Below are positions 31,701-40,454 of a stretch of 64,000 bases of DNA, in pieces (position 1 is the first letter of the stretch; every line of letters begins with the position of its first letter). The translations under genes were made by a program, and so were the position numbers. Source of the stretch: Aspidapion aeneum (Eukaryota > Arthropoda > Insecta > Coleoptera > Brentidae); the NCBI GenBank assembly GCA_963576565.1, contig OY755047.1, forward strand, positions 23,753,171 to 23,817,170, written 5' to 3'. The notes beneath the pieces were generated by a model. The model was not told where the DNA came from. It was given only the letters and a program-made list of their open reading frames with translations, and did no database searches.

Positions 31701-34700
31701 TTTTGGAGGCGACAGGGAGTTAAAGAAAATCTTGGTAGAATCTTGATATTGAAAACATGTACGACAAATGTAGGTACAGGTCTCAAAATTAAATGGAACT
31801 TAAATTACATGGGCAAGATTAGTTTGTTTCGCTTCGATACCAAAACTGAGATCTGTAACAATCAAGTACATCGATTTATTACAAGCAGAGATAATCAGAT
31901 AATGAAACAAACTTTGTCGGCTGCGACAGAGTTAAATAAATCTTGAAAGAATCAAATATTATATACGTCAAATATATGGCTCTACAAAATTTATGCGAAC
32001 TTTAATTCGCTGGCTACACCACATATGGTACCAAAACTTTGGATGAAACTTTATAGACATTTTTATTACAAGTTAAGAGCAATGGGTATCCCATAACATT
32101 CTAAACTGAAGGCACCGATGAAAATGGTTTTTTAATGACATTACACCTCTGAATGTCGGCAACGTTGTAGCTATATCAGATGGAAACACCAGAAGCAAAC
32201 ACCGTCGTGGAAGAATTATACAACTTTTTCCTGGAAAAGACAACCACGTTCGAGAAGTAAAAAATCAAAACTGCAAATGGATGTTTAATTCATCCTTTTG
32301 CAAAATTATTTTACTTGGAGGTTAAGTATCGAAATGTTTGATTTGTTATTGAAAATTGACTTTAAAGCGAAATTATATATTTTTTGACAATGATAAATAA
32401 AAGATCTTAAAAACAGCGCAAGTTTTAATAACAAAAGGCCAATCAAGATATACTGCAAGGCAATCACGGCATTAATGCACATTAATAATTAGGACGAACC
32501 TGTGTAAGACATAAGCCTATTTGTTGGATCCTCTTCAAATTCTTTCATATATTTTAGACCCCCTCGAACCTTTCTTATGTGTTTAGGGGGATTCATGCCC
32601 CCCGCATACCAACAAGATTCTACTCTAGGATCCAAATCAACCTAAAATAACAAATTTAATTAAGATGTTCTTTAATCCCATGTATATAAACTTTAACCCT
32701 TAAAATAAGTCAAAGATCTCCCATCTCCGTTTGTACGTAAGATTCGGGAACACCCTGTATTTATATTCTTAATTCGGTAGTCCCTTTAAAAAAACTTAAA
32801 ACTATTACAAATAATTTAATATTTTGTGTTTTAAAATTGCAAATTCAAAACTTTTACCTGTGCATCTCCAAGGTGCTTCAATTTTTCAACCAAACTATTT
32901 ATTAAAATTCTGTTAATTTGTTGAGAAATGTTTGATGCAATAAGGTCTTCTTTATCAATGTCTGTTATATCAGTACTCTTTAAATCATGTACCCTCCTAA
33001 AAGAAGTGGTAATTTAACCTCAGAATGGATCAAAATGTACCTTGAATGAGCCTGACATTCTATTCTTCAAATAAATTCATGATGGATGGGTGGCATATTC
33101 TCCCACATATACCCGAAAATGCCCTTGTTAAGTTTTTGTTAAAAAACACTGTTTGTACAAGAAACAAATCCCTTTAAAACGTCCCAATTTTGGGAGCTAT
33201 ATGAAGAATACTTACTGAATTCCATCCACTTCCATAAGCAAAGCTTCCTGAATCTCATTCGAGAGTTCTGTCAAATTTTCATCAATCTGCACGTTGTTGT
33301 AATACTCTGGTAAACTGCCCCCTTTTATCAGGTGCGTACGAGTTATATGTTGAGCCAGGGGTAAAGAGTCATAGGGTACTTGATTTTCTTGAAGCAAATA
33401 TGTTTTAAACCCATAAAATGCTGGCATATTTAACTAAAATAAGGTTTTGAAAAAATGAATACAATAATAAAATAATCAAATAAATTTCCATGGATAATCG
33501 GGTAAAAAAGTTTTTGTTTTTCTCATATTTTTCCGTGGTTAGCTCGAAAGCTTAACCTCACGGGGCGGGGTCCATCTGTTTCGTCCTTATGGGACACAGT
33601 ATAAAATTGCATTTTTTAAAACTGTTAAACAGTGTCATTTTGTAATTCATCCTGACTTATAAACAGTGGCGAGACGTGAGGATTTTTTTACGGTAGACAG
33701 AAGAAACGCGAAAAAAATTGAAAAAAAAGTCATACAAAAAAAATACAAATATTTTTATTTTGCATAAAAAGTACAACAAATATTTATAATAACAGCGTGC
33801 AGTAACTCTTAAACATTCTTAAAAATAAGTTCTAGTCTGCATATTTTACTAGTAGAAAAATGGTAAATATACGCCCGTTGGTAAAATTAGGGACGAAATA
33901 CACGCAGAGTCCAGTATATTTGCGCTCAACAAAATAATGCGCTTCGATATAAATTATAATGCGAAATGTGCACGCACTATCTAGCTGGCCGACTACAGTA
34001 GACAAATACCCCAACGTCTCTTCCACTCGCTATCTCCGCCGCCGAATTGTCGCGCTATTGCGTTGAACTGTAACCTGTAGCAGAGATTTTAGAAGACAAT
34101 TTCGAATATGTCTACACCACCAACACTGTGTTTTTTTTTCCGAGGGACGGGCCGTGCGGCAGGACCAGGATTGTCATTATTATTGGTTTTTAGTTGTTAA
34201 TTAATAATTGATCTGTGCTATGCCTAAATATTTTAAATAATATACAAACAATAAATAGCATTAAGGAATCTTTTTGTGTAATTAGATGGCTCAGTGCCTG
34301 AAGGGGAAAAAACTAGAGATTTCAAAAAAGTATCCGAGAGTTAAATTCGCCCCGCCTGGGAAAACAAACGTTTATTGAACTAAAACAAAGGAAAAAAATC
34401 GGCAACACGATAGAAGCTTACCTTCTTTCATTTAACAGCAGTCCCACAGTTTCATCGCGGCGCCGCGGACTTTCTCGCGGATGGATTTTTGGTCTTAATC
34501 TTAAAACACGTGCGACTTCTTTCAGTGTCTTTTTGGAAGTGGTTCATTCCCATGACAAATACAGGGGGACGCTTCAAAACTCCCAGCGTGTGCAAAGCGC
34601 GCATGATTTTTGCCAAAATGATCAGGTGTTCAAAGAGAAAATAACTTTCAACAAAGAGAAAAATTATCACCTAATCTGAATTTTCCCAAATAAGGAGTTT

Positions 34701-37430
34701 CTTTTTTAAAGGTTTGACTAAAGAGCCCAAAAATATCAAAACAAAATTTAAGGTTAGGTTTTCCCAAAAATTCAAATAAAACAAAAATAACTGGCAGCAT
34801 TTAACAGTAATAATATTATCGAAAATTTTGGGTAGACAGTCTACCTTGTCTAACTGTATGCTTCGCCCCTGCTTATAAATAAAAACAAGCAGAAATATAA
34901 CCTGATAGTTAACAAGTTCACTGCCAAGCTAAAATTTTGAAATCTGGTCTTTAAGGCCAAAATAAGTGGAACCTAGAAGATACATATTGAAAGCATTTCC
35001 GATACACAGTTTTACTGAACACTTCATAACTTTTCAGTTTTTTAGATTTTCGTTTTTTTTTTGGTGTATATGATACACTCTCTAAACAGTAATCATTTAA
35101 GAGCTCTATGCGATCAGTGTAAGAGCTATCCTTGTTTTTTGCAGAGAATAAATAGAATAGAATATCTTTTATTGTCAACAAACATTACAGAAGTACAAAA
35201 AGCAGATTTCTATAACAAAAAAGTTTTAATTGTTTCCATTAGTTGGTATTTTGTTTGTTTTTTTCCATTTGAATTTTCTTTGTATAAATAAATACATACT
35301 TCAAGGTTATATATATTTACTTATACCTATACATTATGGCCTATAAAATCTTCCCAGGCCAGAACTTTAAAATGTTCCTTATAGCACCACACTGCTGTAA
35401 CCCCAGGCTAATGTATTTCTTATGAGCAGCTTATTTAAAGCCAAGGGATGATCAGCTGCCCACAGTAGATGTACAAATTTTTCTACAGGACCCCACAGGA
35501 CTATACAGGACTTCCATAGGACCCCACAGGACTTCCACAGGACTCTACAGGACTCCACAGGACTCTACAGGACCCCAAGGGTACTGGCACCTAAGGGGTG
35601 TCCTAAGCATGATTAAGTACTAAGGCTGACAAAGACAAATTGGCTCTCTAAGGAAAACGAGAGTTAAGATATGATGACCTTTTTTTGTTTTTTTTTGGGT
35701 CACAATTTTTTTTATGGGCACCTTTTCAGCCACAAGACTATACAGGACCCCACAGGCAGGACTATACAGGACTTGTACAGGACTCTACAGGACATGTACA
35801 GGACCAAAAATTTATTAAAGTCCTGTAGGACAGTGTACAAATTTGGTTCAGCTGATCACCCATTGTTTAAAGCAATACACCAGCAAAAAGATTCAGTGTA
35901 TCATTTAGGATACACACAGCCTGTCATTATATCCTAAATGATAGATGATGGGTAATAATGCAAATAAGGCCTTATATCTTTGAGCCAAAGTGTTAAGCCG
36001 AAATTATTTACTGTTGTAATCTGCAGAGTTTTTTAAGTGCTGGGTGGAAAAAACAAATCCCACTTTAGTCAAACTCAGTATGTAGGTATGTGGGCACAAT
36101 AGATCCATATGTGATTGCAGTGCATGGAAGTCCAATAGGGCCTGCCACCACTTTCATATACATAATACATACAACCTAAATGATATACCTGGCAGTGAAC
36201 ATGTTAACCATGCAATTTCAAAAATACCTATGTTTATCACATACCACTTTTATAATGCCGATTGTGTACACATTTCTTGAAATTACCCCAAGATTTACAT
36301 GGCATTACTGGCAATTCTTTGATGAACAAATTTTGCATTAGCTGTTAACTCCTCTTATAAAAAAAAGGCACACCTGCACCTCCCTCAAATTAACAAGCCT
36401 GATCCAAGGCCTGATCCTTCTTTGAAAGCTCTCTTAAAGACTGATATTTCTTATAATTCAACTGTTTATTTTTAGCAGATTACCAGAATCACAAACCATA
36501 CATTAGTGTACCTTAATTTGCTGTATATCTTTGAGCCAAAGTGTTAAGCCTAAATCATTTATTGTTTTAATCTGCAGAGGGTTTTGCTGGGTTCTGGGTG
36601 GAAAAAAAATATGTCACTTTAGCAAGGGGTGATAAACTGAACCAAATTTGTACACCATCCTACAGGACTTTAATAAATTTTTGGTCCTGTATAGTCCTGC
36701 CTGTGGGCTCCTATATAGTCCTGTGGCTGAAAAGGCACCCATAAAAAAAAAACACAACCAAAAAAAAAAGGTCACCATGTCTTAACTCTTGTTGCTCTTA
36801 AAGAGCCGATTGGCCTTTAGTATTTAATCATGCTCAGGGCACCCCTTAGGCGCCAGTACCCTTGGGGTCCTGTATAGTCCTGTGGAAGTCCTGCATAGTC
36901 CTGTGGCAGTCCTGTGGATTCCTGTGGGGTCCTGTAAAGTCCTGTGGGGTCCTGTAGGAAAATTTGTACACCTACTGTGGGCAAACTAAGAATGTAGGTA
37001 TGTGAGGAAAATAGATCCATATGTGGTGGCAGTGCATGGAGGTCCAGTAGGGCCTGCCACCACTTTCGAATACATACATACATACCTTAATTTGCTTCTC
37101 CTGCACAGTCTTCACATTCCTGATCTGCTCATGCACTGCCTCATGTTTTCGCTCAACCCTCTTACGAAATGAAGTATCCAAAATTGGTGGATACTGTGGT
37201 GTACTTGTATACTCTTCATTGTCAACATTCTTCACCTGAACTGCTGTGTCTACTTTAGTGGAATAAAAGTTTTTGGAGTCATTTTTTGCTGTACTACTAG
37301 TAGTGGAGTGAAACTTCTTAGTGGGGTCACATTTTTCCAAAATTCCATTGCCAATGGGAGAACTCCATAATATTTGAGAGTTTTTAAGTAGTTTTCCAGG
37401 GATTCGTTTTTTGATCCGAATTAAACTCAT
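25618..37430 (-). CDS. mRpS30: mitochondrial ribosomal protein S30 (mL65), nine exons
   Basis: Structural protein of the mitochondrial ribosome, called S30 (PDCD9) historically and mL65 today because it sits in the large subunit beside mL37. Coding exons: 37430-37086, 33433-33216, 32996-32858, 32641-32500, 29224-29069, 28743-28513, 28377-28112, 27507-27329, 25714-25618. All introns are GT-AG, phases match, and the 1,773 coding bases give 590 residues with no stop. Family signatures: YPPILD (exon 1), NMPAFYGFK and TRTHL (exon 2), WYAGG (exon 4), QAQANY-like AQANYLGFNTF (exon 6), FYVYQLNT and NPKKNICW (residues 416-441, exon 7), ending GRYAPEFWP. The N-terminus is basic and Ser/Thr-rich, fitting a mitochondrial presequence. 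Introns total about 10 kb and are full of transposons, yet the frame is intact, so the gene is probably functional. Confidence 0.95.
25805..25928. mobile_element. short hairpin MITE in mRpS30 intron 8
   Basis: CCATATCATAATTTTTGAG near the left end is answered by the inverted block CTCAAAAATAATGATATG at the right, with arms of about 30 bp around a ~55-bp centre. Confidence 0.6.
25945..26930. mobile_element. DNA transposon with ~125-bp imperfect TIRs in mRpS30 intron 8
   Basis: The left block CAGTCAATAAAAGCATTCA ... CATTGCAAATGCACATG ... CCCAAGTTTGCATCCCTGAA is repeated inverted at 26790-26930 (CCCAAGTTTGCAACCCTGAA and CATTGCAAACGCGCATG on the other strand). The interior has no transposase; it includes a fragment of the dispersed repeat also seen at 16856. 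Confidence 0.7.
27329..27507 (-). CDS. mRpS30: mRpS30 exon 8
   Basis: Acceptor ATTATTAG|CACGAAG; encodes HEEKRKWLEREYKFLVSNRP to LKQRPMD, donor ACAG|GTAATG in phase 2. Confidence 0.93.
27594..27830. mobile_element. Tc1-like MITE end in mRpS30 intron 7
   Basis: Begins TACAGTATCGGTCAAAAGT; the related TACAGTACCGGCCAAAAGT occurs at 47062. A CAGT...GGCCAAAAGT terminus beside TA is typical of Tc1/mariner-type MITEs. The other end was not delimited. Confidence 0.5.
28112..28377 (-). CDS. mRpS30: mRpS30 exon 7 with the family signature
   Basis: Acceptor TTTGTCCAG|GAAAAG; encodes GKEWSFYVYQLNTLLFHSKH, NPKKNICW and on to KIIADYE, donor GAG|GTGAAT in phase 0. This is the most conserved part of the S30/PDCD9 family. 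Confidence 0.95.
28513..28743 (-). CDS. mRpS30: mRpS30 exon 6
   Basis: Acceptor TTTTTTTAG|GTTTTTGG; encodes GFWPDDPQTFGLLSLLKRGY to TQTVITN, donor AATG|GTAATT in phase 1. Confidence 0.94.
29069..29224 (-). CDS. mRpS30: mRpS30 exon 5
   Basis: Acceptor TTATTTTAG|GTACTCC; encodes GTPMLTVRSDLPLPP to FTAHRHMANVP, donor CCTG|GTAAGT in phase 1. Confidence 0.94.
29488..32085 (+). repeat. tandem dimeric array built from BEL/Pao integrase fragments (mRpS30 intron 4)
   Basis: About five tandem repeats of a two-part unit, 470-555 bp each. Part A starts at 29581, ~30075, 30579, 31128 and 31681; part B at 29820, 30292, 30833, 31377 and 31895. Both parts carry a GATAATGGAACAAAC-type block, which encodes the integrase motif SDNGTNF in intact units, and a block encoding FNPPA. 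Part A also encodes VHRFIAKRGKPIEVY; part B contains AAACTTTGGATGAAACTTTA and a longer non-homologous stretch. Units differ by indels and substitutions, so the array is not recent. It lies antisense to mRpS30. Confidence 0.85.
32086..32330 (+). pseudogene. BEL/Pao pol C-terminal end
   Basis: Immediately downstream of the integrase-derived array. The frame reads GNVVAISDGNTRSK, RRGRIIQLFPGKDNHVREV and then, after a frameshift, KTANGCLIHPFAKL. This matches the C-terminal domain that follows integrase in BEL/Pao retrotransposons (DUF5641 type). It shows that the array derives from an inserted BEL element whose integrase part was amplified. No LTR was identified. Confidence 0.75.
32500..32641 (-). 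CDS. mRpS30: mRpS30 exon 4
   Basis: Acceptor TATTTTAG|GTTGAT; encodes VDLDPRVESCWYAGGMNPPK to RLMSYT, donor ACAG|GTTCGT in phase 1. The donor is weaker than consensus, and it opens the 3.3-kb intron that holds the BEL-derived array. Confidence 0.92.
32858..32996 (-). CDS. mRpS30: mRpS30 exon 3
   Basis: The acceptor CTTTTAG|G completes a glutamine codon; encodes RVHDLKSTDITDIDKED through KLKHLGDAQ, donor CAG|GTAA, phase 0. Confidence 0.92.
33216..33433 (-). CDS. mRpS30: mRpS30 exon 2
   Basis: The acceptor TTATTTTAG precedes LNMPAFYGFK; the donor is CA|GTAAGT (phase 2) after MEVDGI. Encodes residues 116-188 with TRTHLIKGG. Confidence 0.92.
33490..33610 (+). mobile_element. partial copy of the GTGGCTAATCGGG MITE in mRpS30 intron 1
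   Basis: Shares GGATAATCGGGTAAAAAAG, TTTTTCCGTGG and AGCTCGAAAGCTTAACC with the left TIR of the element at 16433-16722. The right half is missing. Confidence 0.6.
33664..34871. mobile_element. hAT-type non-autonomous element with perfect 8-bp duplication
   Basis: The left terminus is CAGTGGCGAGACGTGAGG and the right terminus on the other strand CAGGGGCGAAGCATAC; both sides continue to a GTAGACAG-containing block. The flanks are identical, CTTATAAA at 33656-33663 and 34872-34879, a textbook hAT 8-bp duplication. The 1,208-bp interior has no transposase; short open frames are not convincing. Located in intron 1 of mRpS30. Confidence 0.85.
34880..35444. other. intron 1 sequence without recognised features
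   Basis: AT-rich; short open frames at 34951-35181 and 35061-35291 overlap on opposite strands and have no family signature. Confidence 0.35.
35445..35861 (+). mobile_element. TACAGGAC-rich inverted-repeat element, copy 1
   Basis: Starts GGGATGATCAGCTGCCCAC and ends in GCTGATCACCC. It is filled with ACTATACAGGAC / CCCCACAGGAC units of about 10-14 bp near both ends around a unique centre (GGCACCTAAGGGGTGTCC). Copy 2 lies inverted at 36626-36983 and a shorter relative at 42568-42794. Confidence 0.75.
35973..36175 (+). repeat. direct duplicate of the mRpS30 exon 1-proximal intron segment, copy 1
   Basis: TATATCTTTGAGCCAAAGTG through GGGCCTGCCACCACTTTC is repeated at 36535-36625 plus 36984-37080. 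In the second copy the TACAGGAC-rich element interrupts the shared sequence; here the shared sequence is continuous, giving an approximate pre-insertion site. Confidence 0.75.
36626..36983 (-). mobile_element. TACAGGAC-rich inverted-repeat element, copy 2 (inverted)
   Basis: Minus-strand relative of 35445-35861 with GTCCTGTAGG-type units, the same centre (GGGCACCCCTTAGGCGCC on this strand) and the GGGGTGAT end at 36626. Its right end stops at GTGGGCA, about 12 bp short of the end in copy 1. It interrupts the duplicated intron segment 36535-37080. Confidence 0.75.
37086..37430 (-). CDS. mRpS30: mRpS30 exon 1 (residues 1-115)
   Basis: ATG at 37430; the donor AAG|GTATGT follows residue 115 in phase 0. 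Encodes the basic N-terminus (MSLIRIKKRIPGKLLKN, likely mitochondrial targeting) and the conserved YPPILD block. A GCCGC-rich MITE begins 156 bp upstream of the start codon, so the promoter must be short or lie within or around the insertion. Confidence 0.93.
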
Positions 37431-37585
37431 TTTATGGTATAATTTTTTATTAAATTTTTATTTTTTTCTGCACATTTGAAAAACCCGTAACTTGTAACCC
37501 TACTTTTGTGCAACCGAACAGCTGATGATACTTCTTGGGAGAAAGCTACTCTCCAGCGTTTTTTTGTGAGCGACCTTTGAATAGT

Positions 37586-38686
37586 ACAATTTGCCGCCGC
37601 CGTTTCGCCACGGCAGATTTGCCTCGGGTCGATTTGCAGCGGATACAATTCACCGCGAGGATTTTTTAATTTTTATTTCAATGTTTCGTGTATAGTAAAA
37701 ATATTTTTAAAAAAAATATTTAAAAAAAAATTAATATACCAATTTTTTTTCGTGTTTTTCATAAATTAGTTTTTGAAAACACTACTGTTTAAAAAAGTTG
37801 TCTCTTCAAAAATAAATTTTTTTTTGCACAATGGTCTAGAGACCGGGTAGCTTATGTCCGCAAATCGGCCGGTGGCAATTCGTTCCCGTGGCGAATCGGC
37901 CCGCGGTGAATTAGCCGCAGGGAATTGTACAGTAGGTGTTTCATAAACCACTTTTATTTATGATTCCAAGATTGTTGTCAAATGATCAGCTGTTCTGTTT
38001 AGGGAAAGACATTGTTCTTTGGGTCTTATAAAATACACATTTAGTTTAAAATGATCAAGTTTTTATTAAAGATATAAAACTTGGTGGAAGCATTATCCGA
38101 AATTGCAAAGAACCAAATTCATTTATGGTAGAAACAGAAGATGGTGATATTTTCAGAAGAAATTTTTGATTAAACTTCCAAGTAAAACTGAAGACTTGAC
38201 TAAAAAGGAGAAAAAGTCACAAAATAAGACTAATGAAAATAAAAAGACCAAAGATGAGACACAAAAAGAAGAAAATACAGAAGGGAGAGAAAAGAGAGAA
38301 AGAAGGAAACCAAAGAAGTTCAATGATTATGTGATGTAATAATGATTTGTTTATTTCATATAAGTGATTTTGTGTTTTCTTTATATTAATCTCAAATTAA
38401 ATGTTTTCTTAGTTTAGAAATTTGTTTTCTTTAATTTAGATTTTTCTAAAAAGAAAAATTAAAAAAGAAAAGGAGATGTACAGTGGGTGTTTCATAAACC
38501 ACTTCTATTTATGATTCCAAGATTGTTGTCAAATGATCAGCTGTTCTGTTTCGGGAAAGACATTGTTCTTTGGGTCTTATAAAATACACATTTAGTTTAA
38601 AACGCTCTTGAGTTTTTATTAAATTAAAGTTACTTAAAACTACAATAATATAAAAGGCTTAATAGAGACAATCGTACAGGAATTGT
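37586..38686. mobile_element. GCCGCGG-repeat MITE, interrupted by a gypsy remnant
   Basis: The left end ACAATTTGCCGCCGCC and right end ...GCAGGGAATTGT (ACAATTCCC on the other strand) are inverted, and both arms consist of degenerate 16-18-bp units around CGATTTGC and AATTCGCCGCGG. The right end is split by the gypsy insertion at 37926-38678; joining the flanks (37925 to 38684) restores the terminus. Related arms occur at 20041 and 25027. The left edge lies only 156 bp from the mRpS30 start codon. Confidence 0.65.
37926..38678 (+). mobile_element. internally deleted Ty3/gypsy-like LTR retrotransposon with 5-bp duplication
   Basis: The 3' LTR (38477-38678, 202 bp) starts TGTACAGTGGGTGTTTCAT and ends GTACA; the 5' LTR (37926-~38050) starts TGTACAGTAGGTGTTTCAT and is cut after about 125 bp. 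The target duplication GGAAT is at 37921-37925 and 38679-38683. A purine-rich tract (AAAAAGAAAAGGAGA) directly precedes the 3' LTR. Between the LTRs only the end of pol remains (38052-38340): DQVFIKD, NSFMVETEDGDIFRRN, a frameshift, KLPSKTEDL and a lysine-rich tail to a stop. A deletion from within the 5' LTR to near the end of pol removed the rest. Confidence 0.88.
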
Positions 38687-39220
38687 CCCCTCCCTGGGAA
38701 TAATTGTAACCATTTTTAATAACAACTCGTATGCCACCACGTTTTGACGTGTTTGCAAGCCGCAACCTTTTCACACAATGCAGCCACCTGTGTTGCGTAC
38801 CATTTTTTACGTCATTTTTCTCATAAAAAGAGTTACATAATTGCAGGCACAATGTAGCAAGAATTGGTGTTGATATTATTAAACAGTAAGTTTTTCATTT
38901 TTAATTTAAAAAAAATGTAAAAACTTACAAAAATTAGAAAGAAAACAAAAAAAGAAGAAAACATTGCAATACACATGTGTTGACAACAGCTAACAGCATA
39001 ACATATTTTTATATTTAAAGGACCCCGAGTGTTTAAATTTAGAGTATTATAATCTATATTTTAAAAAAGTTAACTAGGTATTTTAAAAATTTAAAAAACT
39101 TCACTTTTTGGGTATCCCTTGGATTAGGAAAATTTTCACCAAAAATTTCGTAGTAGCTTCAAGTGCCGCTATACTAACCTGAAAATATTACATTTGTAGG
39201 TGGAATAGTTCTCGAGAAAA
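38687..39220. other. AT-rich intergenic sequence
   Basis: No gene or repeat recognised; a minus-strand open frame at 38640-38852 overlaps the LTR end and is not convincing. Confidence 0.35.
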
Positions 39221-39221
39221 A

Positions 39222-39341
39222 TAAACCCTGTTTCTACCAATGCATGCCCAATTGCCCACCCCGATTCAAAAAACGCATCACGTGTTGGGCATTGGATTTT
39301 TTGAATCGGGGTGGGCATGCATTGGTGGAAACAGGGTATTA
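39222..39341. mobile_element. hairpin MITE
   Basis: TACCAATGCATGCCC and CACCCCGATTCAAAAAA at the left pair with TTTTTTGAATCGGGGTG and GGGCATGCATTGGTG at the right; arms are about 45 bp with an 8-9-bp insertion in the left arm and a 22-bp loop. Almost perfect pairing suggests a young copy. Confidence 0.8.
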
Positions 39342-39917
39342 GTAAAAAAATTAACAATTTTGCTATTGCATTTAGATCAAAAAATTATTATATTTTAATT
39401 GCTTGTCCCCCAAGATATTAAAAATGCCCCTCAAAATTGGTCCAAAGGTTAGTGTTTGGAAGAAATAAATTAAAGTAAAAAATGTCAAAACTTAAAACTG
39501 AAGTGACTTTGACTCGGTATAAACTGTTTATTACACATAAACCATTGTCGGCTTAACAAAACCAATTTACTGCACTTATTTTTCCAATGGAATACGCCAA
39601 TAGTTACGTGGTACGCTCGAAAAAAAACGGCTAATCGCCCACTCGCTTTCAATAAAGTGAGATCCGGCAATATAACCTTGAATTTCCTTGTGATTTTTTT
39701 TTATCAGATCAATAAAAAACTATATTATTTTATTACTCTACGATTGTATATTGTACAATTCAAATATTCGATCAAAAGGTCGAGTGGATTTTTGCAAGAT
39801 AAACTTTGTGACTAGCTAAATTAAAATTTTAAAAAATTTTGTTCTGAGCATTAAAGAAATACAAGGGTAAGGTCTAGTTTATAGGTAGTTATTAGCGACG
39901 AACCTTTTGGTTATTCG
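39342..39917. other. unannotated sequence
   Basis: Contains short open frames only; no structure recognised. Confidence 0.3.
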
Positions 39918-40109
39918 TTCTCTTCGTTTAAAGGTGAGAATCAAACAGAGCATTTAACCAAGAAACATAAAAAAGTCAGGCATTTTCATTGTTCTATTGC
40001 GCTGGAGCTAGGTTATCTTTGGTTAAAAGAACAATGAAAACACATGATATTTTGACGTTTCATGGTTGAACATTCTTTGTTTGATTCTCACATTTAAACA
40101 AAGAGTCTC
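39918..40109. mobile_element. foldback MITE, ~75-bp arms
   Basis: TTTAAAGGTGAGAATCAAAC at the left is matched inverted at the right (TTTAAATGTGAGAATCAAAC), and CATTTTCATTGTTC pairs with GAACAATGAAAACA toward the centre. Confidence 0.75.
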
Positions 40110-40154
40110 CTTTAATCATCTTTTAAAAATAAATTTGGTGTTATTTTATATGTA

Positions 40155-40387
40155 GAGTGGAAAGGCTAAGTGATCTAAGTGCCAAAAAGCATTTTTGTGG
40201 GAAACTATAAAAAAAACTGTACAATTTATGCAAGCAGACGGATAACATCATTTTAAATATGCCATATAGAGCATAAGGTGGGGAAATGACACTTAGATCT
40301 TATAGCCCCATATTGGGCTTGACACCTACATCAATTTGGGTGGAAAATCTAATATTTTGGCACTTAGATCATTTAGCCTGGCCACTC
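40155..40387. mobile_element. MITE with TA flanks
   Basis: Left GAGTGGAAAGGCTAAGTGAT and right, inverted, GAGTGGCCAGGCTAAATGAT; both continue into TCTAAGTGCCAAAA. TA lies on either side. 233 bp, non-coding. Confidence 0.75.
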
Positions 40388-40454
40388 TACATATGTATAT
40401 CTCTTTATTTTGACATTATACATGACATAAGAGAGTTAAAATTCAAGTCACTTA

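Noticed and set aside
29488..32085. CRISPR-like or host coding interpretation of the regular repeats
   Set aside because: Repeat units are ~500 bp, encode integrase fragments and lie in a eukaryotic intron.
33832..34026. 64-codon frame inside the intron-1 hAT element as its transposase
   Set aside because: No hAT motifs; too short and unsupported.
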